Positions 6,719 through 12,443 of a DNA stretch of 25,455 nt are shown here, piece by piece (position 1 is the stretch's first letter; every line of letters begins with the position of its first letter). The position numbers were made by a program, and so were the translations under genes. The stretch is from assembly GCA_900765105.1 (NCBI GenBank), contig CAAFQM010000317.1, positions 1-25,455 on the forward strand. The letters run 5' to 3'. The DNA comes from an uncultured Faecalibacterium sp. (lineage in GTDB: Bacteria; Bacillota; Clostridia; Oscillospirales; Ruminococcaceae). The notes below the pieces were generated by a model. It saw only the letters and a program-made list of their open reading frames with translations. It had not been told where the DNA came from and made no database searches.

Positions 6719-6897
6719 TCGGGAAAATCTGGATTCAGGCAAACATGAACGAGAACGGTATTGTTGATCTGCTGGTTGCGCCGGGCGTAGCTGATAAGAT
6801 TAAGGGTGTCGATATCTACGAGATCGGCAGCCCTGCCGTAAAATGCGAATTTGAGAGAGATAGAGAGGATGACCATGGAGAACAAGAAGTACATTGA
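6715..6897 (+). CDS. Hypothetical protein (60 aa)
   Basis: Starts at ATG 6715 in an ATGA overlap with the zinc-ribbon gene and overlaps the following gene by 23 nt. The product is short, begins MIGKIWIQANMNENGIVDLL and ends with a charged tail (ERDREDDHGEQEVH). There is no membrane segment or motif. The tight coupling on the left is the main support. The charged tail overlaps the ribosome binding site region of the next gene, so the real functional part may be the first 45 residues. Function unknown. Confidence 0.58.
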   Translation: MIGKIWIQANMNENGIVDLLVAPGVADKIKGVDIYEIGSPAVKCEFERDREDDHGEQEVH

Positions 6898-7228
6898 CGC
6901 TGACGCTTTAGAACTCGCATACCGGAGAATAAAAGACGCTGAAAGTCTGGGAGAGCATAGCGGTGGCTATGTTTACAATCGGCTGTTTGAAACACTGCTG
7001 CTGGCCCCGGAAGCATTCCCAGCGGGCTGGCCGGAATGGATCAGAACGGCAGAGAGAAAGCCAACCGCAGAGGACGCAAACGAGGGAGGCTGTGTCCTGA
7101 GCATCAATGTTAACCCCGGCGACATGAACACAACAAATTGGCCGTGGAATATGGTGGCAGCTTTCCCGGATAACCTTCCGGTCTGGATGCCGTTGCCTAA
7201 AAAGCCGTATCTGGGAAAGGGAAGATAA
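6875..7228 (+). CDS. DUF551-like phage protein
   Basis: ATG 6875 with GAGAGG upstream gives MENKKYIDADALELAYRR, a typical opening for small clostridial phage proteins. TTG 6851 and ATG 6869 in the same frame are less likely starts. The C-terminal part WIRTAERKPTAEDANEGGCV followed by VWMPLPKKP matches the DUF551 pattern ('Wi...erlP...g.VL...', ending 'W.pLP..P'). The product is 117 residues. Biochemical function of the family is unknown. It belongs to the variable accessory stretch between helicase and methyltransferase. Confidence 0.7.
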   Translation: MENKKYIDADALELAYRRIKDAESLGEHSGGYVYNRLFETLLLAPEAFPAGWPEWIRTAERKPTAEDANEGGCVLSINVNPGDMNTTNWPWNMVAAFPDNLPVWMPLPKKPYLGKGR

Positions 7229-7231
7229 ACA

Positions 7232-7363
7232 ATGATGAATGCAGCATACATGGCCCTTGTTGTGATGGCGTGGGCGCTTGCCATTGCTCTGGCTGGGGGC
7301 GTTGCGCTTTTCCTCGTAGATGTGGCACTGGAAATCTACGAGGAGCATTTTAAGCACTGGTAA
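7232..7363 (+). CDS. Small single-pass membrane protein (43 aa)
   Basis: An ORF from ATG 7232 (second ATG 7235) to TAA 7361-7363, whose stop overlaps the methyltransferase start as TAATG. The product has one strongly hydrophobic stretch (YMALVVMAWALAIALAGGVA), continuing hydrophobic to VDVAL, then a short charged tail EIYEEHFKHW. This is a clear transmembrane helix with a probable short polar tail. GGAAAGGGAAG upstream is a weak ribosome binding site. It may be a membrane microprotein affecting host physiology, such as exclusion or a small holin-like protein, but an early-operon position argues against holin. Function unknown. Confidence 0.6.
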   Translation: MMNAAYMALVVMAWALAIALAGGVALFLVDVALEIYEEHFKHW

Positions 7364-7947
7364 TGGAGAACAACATGGAATTTCCGAACAAAAAGTATTC
7401 TGTCATATATGCAGACCCACCGTGGAGCTATCGGCAGAAGGGAGCCAAAGGCAAGAAACAGGGATATGCAGCACAGCATTACAACACCATGACCACCGAG
7501 GATATTTGCACGCTGCCTGTTCACCAGCTTGCGGGGGGGGGCTGCCTATTATTCATGTGGGCAACGTTCCCGACACTCCCGGACGCGCTTAGAGTCATGG
7601 AGGCGTGGGGGTTTACTTACAAGACAGCCGCCTTTGTCTGGGTTAAGAAATACAAGTGCGGTAAAAATTTCGTTGGGATGGGCGCATACACGAGAGCAAA
7701 CGCGGAGATCTGTCTGCTGGGCGTGACACCGGACTTCCGGGCAGGCACCCAGATAAAGAGCCGCTGCGTGCAGCAGATCATTGAGGCACCCATACAGGCG
7801 CACAGTGTAAAACCTGACGAAACCCGGCGGCGCATTGTGGAGTTGCTGGGAGATGTGCCCCGCATTGAACTTTTTGCCCGTCAGCGTGCGTCCGGCTGGG
7901 ACGCATGGGGAGATCAGACCCCGGAGGATGGCGACCCGAATATTTAA
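7363..7947 (+). CDS. MT-A70 family DNA adenine N6-methyltransferase
   Basis: A 194-residue MT-A70 methyltransferase. The catalytic DPPW is at residues 18-21 within YSVIYADPPWSYR. The family motifs HYNTMTTEDI, LLFMWATFPTLPDALRVMEAWGF, AFVWVKK, NAEICLLGVTP and HSVKPDETRRRIVELLGD with ELFAR all follow in order. It is expected to methylate adenine N6 in DNA, protecting phage DNA from host restriction. No cognate endonuclease is adjacent, so it is an orphan. ATG 7375 is an alternative start. An uninterrupted run of nine G (7533-7541) in codons 57-60 could make the gene prone to frameshift slippage. Confidence 0.92.
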   Translation: MENNMEFPNKKYSVIYADPPWSYRQKGAKGKKQGYAAQHYNTMTTEDICTLPVHQLAGGGCLLFMWATFPTLPDALRVMEAWGFTYKTAAFVWVKKYKCGKNFVGMGAYTRANAEICLLGVTPDFRAGTQIKSRCVQQIIEAPIQAHSVKPDETRRRIVELLGDVPRIELFARQRASGWDAWGDQTPEDGDPNI

Positions 7948-7977
7948 CAACAGGATCACGAAAGGGGAAAACGTCCG

Positions 7978-8397
7978 ATGGCCTATGAAGAAAAAAAGGA
8001 ATGGCTACAACGTTACAAGGTAGCCCGGCAGCTGTTCGGCTTTCGTCTGCAGCAGTTGAAAACAGCAAAGACAGATGCCGGGCGCATAACTCAGAATATT
8101 TCTCCTATCCCCGGCGGGGCCGGTGACGGTCAAGCCCTGCCGAGGGCGGTTGAACGCATCCAAGAGGCAGAAGAACGCGTAACCGCTCAGGCTGCTATCT
8201 GTGACGAGATCTATGAGGAAATCATGGCAGCACTGAACACGCTGGCCGACCTGTGTGATCGTGATATCCTATTCCGCAAATACATTAAATTCCAGAGTTG
8301 GAGCGAAATAATGCAGGGGACAAACTTGTCGAGGAGTGCCGTGTTGGCCCACCACCGGCAGGCAATCGAGAGCCTACAAGTGAAAGGTCAGGACTAA
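7978..8397 (+). CDS. Late-gene transcriptional regulator, ArpU/RinA-like
   Basis: A 139-residue protein following GAAAGGGGAA. The central part (RAVERIQEAEERVTAQAAIC) is a helical region like DUF1492. The C-terminus (about 95-135: DRDILFRKYIKFQSWSEIM, NLSRSAVLAHHRQAIESL) is a sigma-70 region-4-like helix-turn-helix, as in ArpU, RinA and related late activators. It is the last early gene, placed just before the packaging operon as RinA is in staphylococcal phages. Its stop codon lies inside the first unit of the GGACTA array that leads into a strong promoter, which makes it the obvious candidate to bind that array. DNA binding is family-based inference. Confidence 0.82.
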   Translation: MAYEEKKEWLQRYKVARQLFGFRLQQLKTAKTDAGRITQNISPIPGGAGDGQALPRAVERIQEAEERVTAQAAICDEIYEEIMAALNTLADLCDRDILFRKYIKFQSWSEIMQGTNLSRSAVLAHHRQAIESLQVKGQD

Positions 8398-8450
8398 TCT
8401 GGACTAAAATGGACTAATCTGGACTAGAATGGACTAATCAGGACTTGAAT
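8391..8450 (+). repeat. Six tandem 10-bp GGACTAnnnT repeats, probable late-activator operator
   Basis: GGACTA occurs at 8391, 8401, 8411, 8421 and 8431, with GGACTT at 8441, all exactly 10 bp apart and thus on one DNA face. The three bases between alternate (ATCT/AAAT/ATCT/GAAT/ATCA/GAAT-type tails), giving a 20-bp super-period. The first unit overlaps the regulator's stop codon and the sixth contains the -35 element of the promoter. This is the geometry of a cooperative activator array. The bound protein is inferred from position. Confidence 0.85.
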
Positions 8451-8473
8451 GCACCTTAACCAGCTGATAATAT
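8445..8473 (+). promoter_or_regulatory. Putative late promoter (TTGAAT-N17-TAATAT, extended -10)
   Basis: -35 TTGAAT at 8445-8450, a 17-bp spacer, then -10 TAATAT at 8468-8473 preceded by TGA, which supplies an extended -10 TGn. The expected transcription start is about G8480. It faces the packaging and structural genes and directly abuts the phased repeats, so an activator would sit against the -35. This is the only convincing promoter I see between the regulator gene and the packaging genes. Confidence 0.75.
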
Positions 8474-8480
8474 TAAACTG

Positions 8481-8526
8481 CAAAAGCCGTAAGGAACCGG
8501 AGCACACCGGCCACCTACGGCTTTTG
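8481..8526 (+). terminator. Hairpin CAAAAGCCGTA/TACGGCTTTTG: early-operon terminator or leader stem I
   Basis: A perfect 11-bp inverted repeat 8481-8491/8516-8526 has a G+C core flanked by A4 and T4, the form of a bidirectional intrinsic terminator. It lies just after the regulator gene, so it could end the early operon. It also lies at the predicted +1 of the late promoter, so in late transcripts it would be the 5'-terminal stem. The two roles are not exclusive. The T tract is only four residues. Confidence 0.5.
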
Positions 8527-8527
8527 T

Positions 8528-8592
8528 ATTGCCCGGCTGACACAGAGGATCACCTTTCCCGACCAACAGCCTGAATGTACCAGCCGGGCAAT
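8528..8592 (+). other. Long-range 12-bp perfect stem (leader stem II)
   Basis: ATTGCCCGGCTG at 8528-8539 is perfectly complementary to CAGCCGGGCAAT at 8581-8592, with a 41-nt loop. It follows the first stem by a single base. A loosely T-rich stretch (TCTTATTTTGTT) follows, so weak terminator activity is possible. Two consecutive stems at the transcript start recall the put elements of phage HK022, although no sequence similarity is claimed. Confidence 0.6.
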
Positions 8593-8768
8593 TCTTATTT
8601 TGTTATCCGCGGCACTGTCAGGGTCTGCACCCCGGCGGGGCCATTGGATAAATATAGGTCATTGTAGCATCATCCTCAGTGCGTGGCAGCATACAGCCAA
8701 GCGGGTTCCTTATCATCCTGCCCAGTAAGCTGCCGCTGCGGGCAGCTGCGCACTGACCGCGAAATCCC

Positions 8769-8797
8769 GCCGTTCGGATCTTCCGGGCGGCTTTTTT
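8769..8797 (+). terminator. Intrinsic terminator T1 in late leader
   Basis: GCCGTTCGG (8769-8777) pairs with CCGGGCGGC (8783-8791), nine pairs including two G-U, with a five-base loop and six T at 8792-8797. This is a textbook intrinsic terminator on the + strand. It lies between the late promoter and the first packaging gene, so late transcription must bypass it or be attenuated there. Confidence 0.85.
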
Positions 8798-8801
8798 GAT
8801 A

Positions 8802-8835
8802 CCCCCGGGCCTGCAAAGCACCCCGGGGGCTTTTT
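8802..8835 (+). terminator. Intrinsic terminator T2 in late leader
   Basis: CCCCCGGG (8802-8809) pairs with CCCGGGGG (8822-8829) across a 12-base loop, followed after one C by five T (8831-8835). It lies only four bases after T1, so the two form a tandem terminator. Confidence 0.78.
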
Positions 8836-8910
8836 ATACCCTGCCCCCTCCTGCAGATGCCCCACCCCTGAAAAGGCCCGGGGTGTGCCAGAGAGGTGCG
8901 GGAGCATCCG

Positions 8911-8936
8911 GCCTGCACAAATCTGTGCGGGCTTTT
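8911..8936 (+). terminator. Terminator-like hairpin T3 just before the HNH gene
   Basis: GCCTGCACA (8911-8919) pairs with TGTGCGGGC (8924-8932) with a four-base loop and four T (8933-8936). It ends only a few bases before the AGAAGGAGGTG ribosome binding site of the HNH gene. The short T tract makes it a weaker terminator, and it could instead be a structure controlling translation. Confidence 0.6.
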
Positions 8937-8960
8937 CCCCATTAGAAGGAGGTGTGCAGC

Positions 8961-9308
8961 ATGGGCAATCCGCGCTATGCCAACGGCCAGCTGCGGCGCA
9001 AGCACCGTGCGCGGCTGCGTGCAATGGGCTGCGAATGCGGCATCTGTCACGGACGTTTCGGGCCGATTCATTACGATGAGCCTTCGGACGCACAGCATCC
9101 TTTGTCTTTTGTGGTGGACGAGATCAAACCTGTATCCAAGTGGAGACAGTTCGGCTACCCGTCCGCGCGGGCCGCTGCAGAAGATTGGTCGAATCTACAG
9201 GCCGCACATTGGTTCTGCAATGCACAGAAAGGTAATAAAACCGCCGAAAATGGCCCAAAACAGGCTAAAATCGTGCGGATTCCGCACGTTTCAGACGGCA
9301 GTTGGTGA
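8961..9308 (+). CDS. HNH endonuclease (packaging-associated)
   Basis: ATG 8961 follows the very strong site AGAAGGAGGTG. ATG 8952 would lie in that site. The 115-residue protein has a CGIC zinc knuckle (26-29), a DEIKP segment (53-57) in the position of the usual D-H-I, and the HNH core SNLQAAHWFCNAQKGNK (77-93) with N78, H83 and N87. Such HNH proteins beside terminase genes assist DNA cleavage or maturation during packaging in cos-type phages. Glu replaces the usual first His of the motif, as in several phage members of this subgroup. The 3' end holds a perfect inverted repeat at 9272-9288. Confidence 0.88.
   Translation: MGNPRYANGQLRRKHRARLRAMGCECGICHGRFGPIHYDEPSDAQHPLSFVVDEIKPVSKWRQFGYPSARAAAEDWSNLQAAHWFCNAQKGNKTAENGPKQAKIVRIPHVSDGSW
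9272..9288 (+). repeat. Perfect inverted repeat at 3' end of HNH gene
   Basis: CGTGCGGA (9272-9279) and TCCGCACG (9281-9288) are perfect inverse complements separated by a single T. An A-rich stretch precedes it and TTT follows (GTTTCAG). It overlaps codons near the end of the HNH gene. It could be a weak bidirectional hairpin or a protein-binding dyad such as a packaging site. Confidence 0.6.
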
Positions 9309-9356
9309 GGGTGGGGAGGGGCCCCCTCCCGTGCCCTCGGCGACCCCAGTGCCGTC
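9294..9356 (+). repeat. Nested inverted repeats between HNH and TerS genes (candidate packaging/cos region)
   Basis: GACGGCA (9294-9300) and TGCCGTC (9350-9356) enclose a G-run/C-run dyad centred near 9322 (GGGAGGGG, one C, CCCCTCCC). The space between the HNH stop (9308) and the next gene (9406) holds nothing else that looks coding, apart from an upstream extension of the TerS frame. A G+C-rich palindrome beside HNH and terminase is a reasonable place for cos or a terminase-binding site, but this is unproven. Confidence 0.4.
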
Positions 9357-9405
9357 AGCGCCGATTTACACACAGGGAAAATTTGAAAGGGGGTGTTTCT
9401 GGCCT

Positions 9406-9678
9406 ATGGCGACCATGAAAAGCATCACGGCCCGGGGCACCCGGCTGGAGCAGCTCAAGCAGCTGGCAAAGGTGCTGGCAACCGGCATCGACGCCTGCGA
9501 GGACTGCCGGGCCCTGCCCCAGCTGACCAAGCAGTATCGGGAGACCATCCGGGAAATTGAAGAGATCGAAGGAGCAAAGGATGACACGGACGAGATCGGC
9601 GCGATCCTCGCGCAGCGAGAGCATGATGGGAAGTCAGGAGCCGTCCGCACGTATCGCACCGGAGTATCCGGCGACTGA
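9406..9678 (+). CDS. Probable small terminase subunit
   Basis: ATG 9406 follows GAAAGGGGGTG. ATG 9415 is an alternative start. The open frame extends far upstream but through the HNH gene. The 90-residue protein is all helical: TRLEQLKQLAKVLATGIDAC followed by DCRALPQLTKQYRETIREIE, then a charged tail. This helical 'LAt.iD.c...r.l..L..qyreti.eIe' pattern recurs in small proteins directly upstream of TerL in clostridial and actinobacterial phages. Small terminase subunits recognise the packaging site and regulate the motor. The gene overlaps terL by about 55 nt, which supports coupled synthesis. No HTH is obvious, so the call is mainly contextual. Confidence 0.58.
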   Translation: MATMKSITARGTRLEQLKQLAKVLATGIDACEDCRALPQLTKQYRETIREIEEIEGAKDDTDEIGAILAQREHDGKSGAVRTYRTGVSGD

Positions 9679-11023
9679 CGGGCAGGACGCCGTGCGCATC
9701 CTGCGGGCTGGCGGCACGGTGCTGGATCCGTGGCAGAGCGACATTCTGGACGACTGGATGAGCCGCACAGTGTCCGGCAAATGGGCAGCGCCTACGGCAG
9801 GCGGCAGCGTCCCCCGCCAGAACGGCAAGAGCCTGCTGGTGCAGGGACGCTCCGAAGCCGGGATGCTGCTGTTCAATGAGACGGTCATTTACACCGCCCA
9901 CCTGCAGAAAACCGCCACCGAGACTTTTGAGGAAATGCGGGCCTTTTTTGAAAGCCCGAAGCTGCGCCGTCATGTGGCCGAGATCAAGACTGCACTGGGC
10001 CGGGAGCAGATCATCCTGAAAAGCGGTGCCCGCATCAAGTTTCTGGCCCGCACCCGCAACGGCGGACGCGGCCAGCACGGCGACCTGCTGATCTTTGACG
10101 AGGCGCAGGAGCTGGACGAGACCGCGCAGGGCTCTTTCCTGCCCGCCATTTCTGCCAGCCTGAACCCGCAGACCATCTACGTGGGCACGCCGCCCGGCCC
10201 CGACGCCGTGGGCACCGTGTTCCGCGCCCTGCGCAAACGCGCACTGGACGGCGAAGCGAAAAAGGCCGCATGGTTCGAGTTCTCGGTGCCGGAGATCGGC
10301 GATGTGAAGGACCCTGCACGCTGGGCCGCAGCAAACCCGGCATTGGGGCGGCGCATCCAGTTCTCCACCATCGAGGGCGAAGCCGAACAGCTGGACCCGG
10401 ACACCTTTGCGCGGGAGCGGCTGGGCTGGTGGAGCCCGGAGATCACGGAGCATCTGGATTACGCCATCGACCGCAAGGCATGGGAAGCCTGCGCCAGCGA
10501 GGACGAGAAGCCTGAGGGTAAGACCGCCTACGGTATCAAGTTTGCCGCCGACGGCAGCGCCGTCTGCCTGTGCGGCGCGGTGATCCCGAAGGAAGGAGCC
10601 GCGCGGGTGTCGCTGCTGGAAATGCGCCCTGCCGGTCAGGGTCTGGCATGGCTGGCCGACTGGCTGAACGACCGGTACGGCAAGGCCAGCTGTGTGGTCA
10701 TTGACGGCCGCAACGGCGTGGATGTGCTGATCGACCGCATCAAGGATGTGTGGAGGGCAAAGAACTCGGTGATCCGGCCCGCCGCAAAGGACGTGATCGC
10801 CGCCGTCAGCGGCTTCACCAACAGCATCAGCGAGGGCACCCTGACATGGTACAAGCCCCAGACCGTGCTGGACGAAAGCGCCGTCACCGCCGTCAAGCGC
10901 CCCATTGCGGGCGGTTTCGGCTTTGGCGGGGACAACAGCCTGCCGGTGGAAGCCTGTGCACTGGCGCTCTGGGGAGCCAAGACCAGCCGCCGCGACCCCA
11001 CCCGCAAGATGAAGATCGGTTAA
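9623..11023 (+). CDS. terL: Large terminase subunit (packaging ATPase-nuclease)
   Basis: From ATG 9623 (or 9626) the product is 466 residues. The frame continues to 9557, but the added residues are Arg/Ser-rich and lie inside the terS gene. The ATPase domain has a P-loop GGSVPRQNGKS (60-70), Walker B LLIFDEAQE (155-163) and the coupling segment TIYVGTPPGPD. The C-terminal RNase H-like nuclease domain includes YGIKFAADGSAV (first acidic strand) and VVIDGRNGVDVLIDRI (second). Length and organisation fit HK97-type TerL. It threads genomic DNA into the prohead through the portal and cuts it. Portal follows after 10 bases with AGAGGAG. Confidence 0.95.
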   Translation: MMGSQEPSARIAPEYPATDGQDAVRILRAGGTVLDPWQSDILDDWMSRTVSGKWAAPTAGGSVPRQNGKSLLVQGRSEAGMLLFNETVIYTAHLQKTATETFEEMRAFFESPKLRRHVAEIKTALGREQIILKSGARIKFLARTRNGGRGQHGDLLIFDEAQELDETAQGSFLPAISASLNPQTIYVGTPPGPDAVGTVFRALRKRALDGEAKKAAWFEFSVPEIGDVKDPARWAAANPALGRRIQFSTIEGEAEQLDPDTFARERLGWWSPEITEHLDYAIDRKAWEACASEDEKPEGKTAYGIKFAADGSAVCLCGAVIPKEGAARVSLLEMRPAGQGLAWLADWLNDRYGKASCVVIDGRNGVDVLIDRIKDVWRAKNSVIRPAAKDVIAAVSGFTNSISEGTLTWYKPQTVLDESAVTAVKRPIAGGFGFGGDNSLPVEACALALWGAKTSRRDPTRKMKIG

Positions 11024-11033
11024 GAGGAGAACT

Positions 11034-12443
11034 ATGCAGACTTTGAATTTCGGCTATGTGCAGGGGCTGACGCAGGATGAACAGAAACAGCTGCGTGACC
11101 TTGCCGATGCCTACAACTACCACCAGAGCCGCAATGCCGCCAAAGACAAATATTACGAGGGGCATATCACCCTGAACGATGTGAATCTTGGCATTGCCCT
11201 TCCGCAGGGGCTGCGCAATCTGGAGGTAGGCTGCAGCTGGGGTCAGAAAGCCGTGGACGTGCTGGCGGCACGCTCCATGTTTGACGGCTTTGTGGGCAGC
11301 GGCGGTAGCCTCGAAAGCCTTGCAAAACTGGTCAAGGACAACCGTCTCGTGGCCGAGTACGCCAAGGCCTGCCGGGACGAGCTGAAGTACGGCTGCGTAT
11401 TCGCCACCCTGTCTGCGGATGCAGGCATCGGCTGCAGAGTGCGATTTCATTCCCCCGTCATGGCGTCGGCCCTTTGGAGCGGCGAGAAGGGGCGCATCGA
11501 CTGCGGCATGGCCATCATCGACACTGTGAAGGACGAGCATTTTGAAGGCGTCTGGCGCCCCACACTGGTGAACTTCTACACAGACACGGACTTGATCGTG
11601 CTGCGCGGCAACGGCAGTTTCTGGGCGGCGGAACGCAAGCCCCACAAGATGGGCCGTCCGCTGATGGAGCCGCTGATCTGGAACGCCACCAACTCCAAGC
11701 CCTTTGGCCGCAGCCGCCTGAAGCGCCCCATCCGGGCACTGATCGACGATTATGTGCGCACCGCTGCCAACGCTGCCATTGCGCTGGAGTTCGACACCAC
11801 CCCGCAGAAATACGTTCTCGGTGTGACCGATGAGCAGTATGACGCCATCGTTTCCAACAAATTCAAAACCTACATGGGCGCTCTGATCGCGGCCACCTCC
11901 AACCCGGAGACCGGCGAAAACCCGGAGTTCGGCCAGCTGGCGCAGGGCAATCTGACGCCCCATGTGGAAAAAATGCGCATGACGGCAACCCAGTTTGCAG
12001 CGGCCACTGGCCTGACCGTCACCGACGTGGGCGTGGTGAATGATGCCAACCCCACCAGCAGTGATGCCATCCTTGCCCAGAGCCAGACGCTGGTGCTGCT
12101 GGCACAGCAGCTGAACACCGGCAACGGCGACGCCCTGCGCACCATTGCCTGCATGGCGCAGGCCGTGGCACGGGGCTGTGCGCTTTCCGACCTGACCGAA
12201 GAGGAGACCGGCATCATGGCGCACTTCAAGAATCCGGCCATGCCCAGCGTGGCCGTGACGGCGGATGCTGCCATCAAGATTGCATCTGCCCGGAAGGAGT
12301 TTGCCGGAACGGATACTTTTCTGGAAATGATCGGCTTCGATCAGGCGGATATCCGGCGCATCAAGGCACAGGAGCAGCGCCAGCGCGGCCAGAAACTGCT
12401 GATGGAGATGGAAAATGCAGATCTCAGCGAAAACGTGGAATGA
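11034..12443 (+). CDS. Portal protein, SPP1 Gp6-like
   Basis: A 469-residue portal starting at ATG 11034 after AAGAGGAG. It begins with a helical region (LTQDEQKQLRDLADAYNYHQ, AAKDKYYEGHI). It continues through the conserved VGCSWGQKAVDVLAARSMFD and the wing/stem segments (FGRSRLKRPIRALIDDYVRT, VLGVTDEQYDAI). It ends in a charged coiled tail (RRIKAQEQRQRGQKLL). This order is typical of SPP1_Gp6 portals in siphoviruses. The dodecameric ring sits at one capsid vertex and is the DNA entry channel, motor dock and head-tail joining site. It overlaps the MuF gene by 29 nt. Confidence 0.92.
   Translation: MQTLNFGYVQGLTQDEQKQLRDLADAYNYHQSRNAAKDKYYEGHITLNDVNLGIALPQGLRNLEVGCSWGQKAVDVLAARSMFDGFVGSGGSLESLAKLVKDNRLVAEYAKACRDELKYGCVFATLSADAGIGCRVRFHSPVMASALWSGEKGRIDCGMAIIDTVKDEHFEGVWRPTLVNFYTDTDLIVLRGNGSFWAAERKPHKMGRPLMEPLIWNATNSKPFGRSRLKRPIRALIDDYVRTAANAAIALEFDTTPQKYVLGVTDEQYDAIVSNKFKTYMGALIAATSNPETGENPEFGQLAQGNLTPHVEKMRMTATQFAAATGLTVTDVGVVNDANPTSSDAILAQSQTLVLLAQQLNTGNGDALRTIACMAQAVARGCALSDLTEEETGIMAHFKNPAMPSVAVTADAAIKIASARKEFAGTDTFLEMIGFDQADIRRIKAQEQRQRGQKLLMEMENADLSENVE

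Larger units (their letters stand above)
8480..8960 (+). ncRNA. Structured late leader RNA (non-coding, about 480 nt)
   Basis: From the expected transcript start to the HNH gene there is no convincing reading frame on either strand, but much secondary structure. There is an 11-bp perfect stem 8481-8491/8516-8526 with an inner CCGG/CCGG helix, and a 12-bp perfect stem 8528-8539/8581-8592 with a 41-nt loop. An 8-bp stem 8676-8683/8749-8756 encloses a 7-bp hairpin 8728-8734/8741-8747. Three terminator-like hairpins follow. The first stem begins essentially at +1. It may be a cis-acting antitermination/attenuation leader or a released small RNA. Structure is seen; function is inferred. Confidence 0.5.

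Noticed and set aside
8391..8450. CRISPR-like array from the GGACTA repeats
   Set aside because: Units are 10 bp with no spacers, no cas genes are present, and the array abuts a promoter.
8618..8821. 67-codon minus-strand ORF in the leader
   Set aside because: It spans the T1 and T2 terminators and has a basic, unstructured product. The region is better explained as RNA structure.
8896..9405. Long upstream extension of the small terminase frame
   Set aside because: It runs through the HNH gene in another frame and the inverted repeats. The good ribosome site is at 9385-9395, before ATG 9406.
9940..9962. CGGGC...GCCCG hairpin with T6 in the terL gene as a terminator
   Set aside because: The T run lies in the loop, not after the stem.
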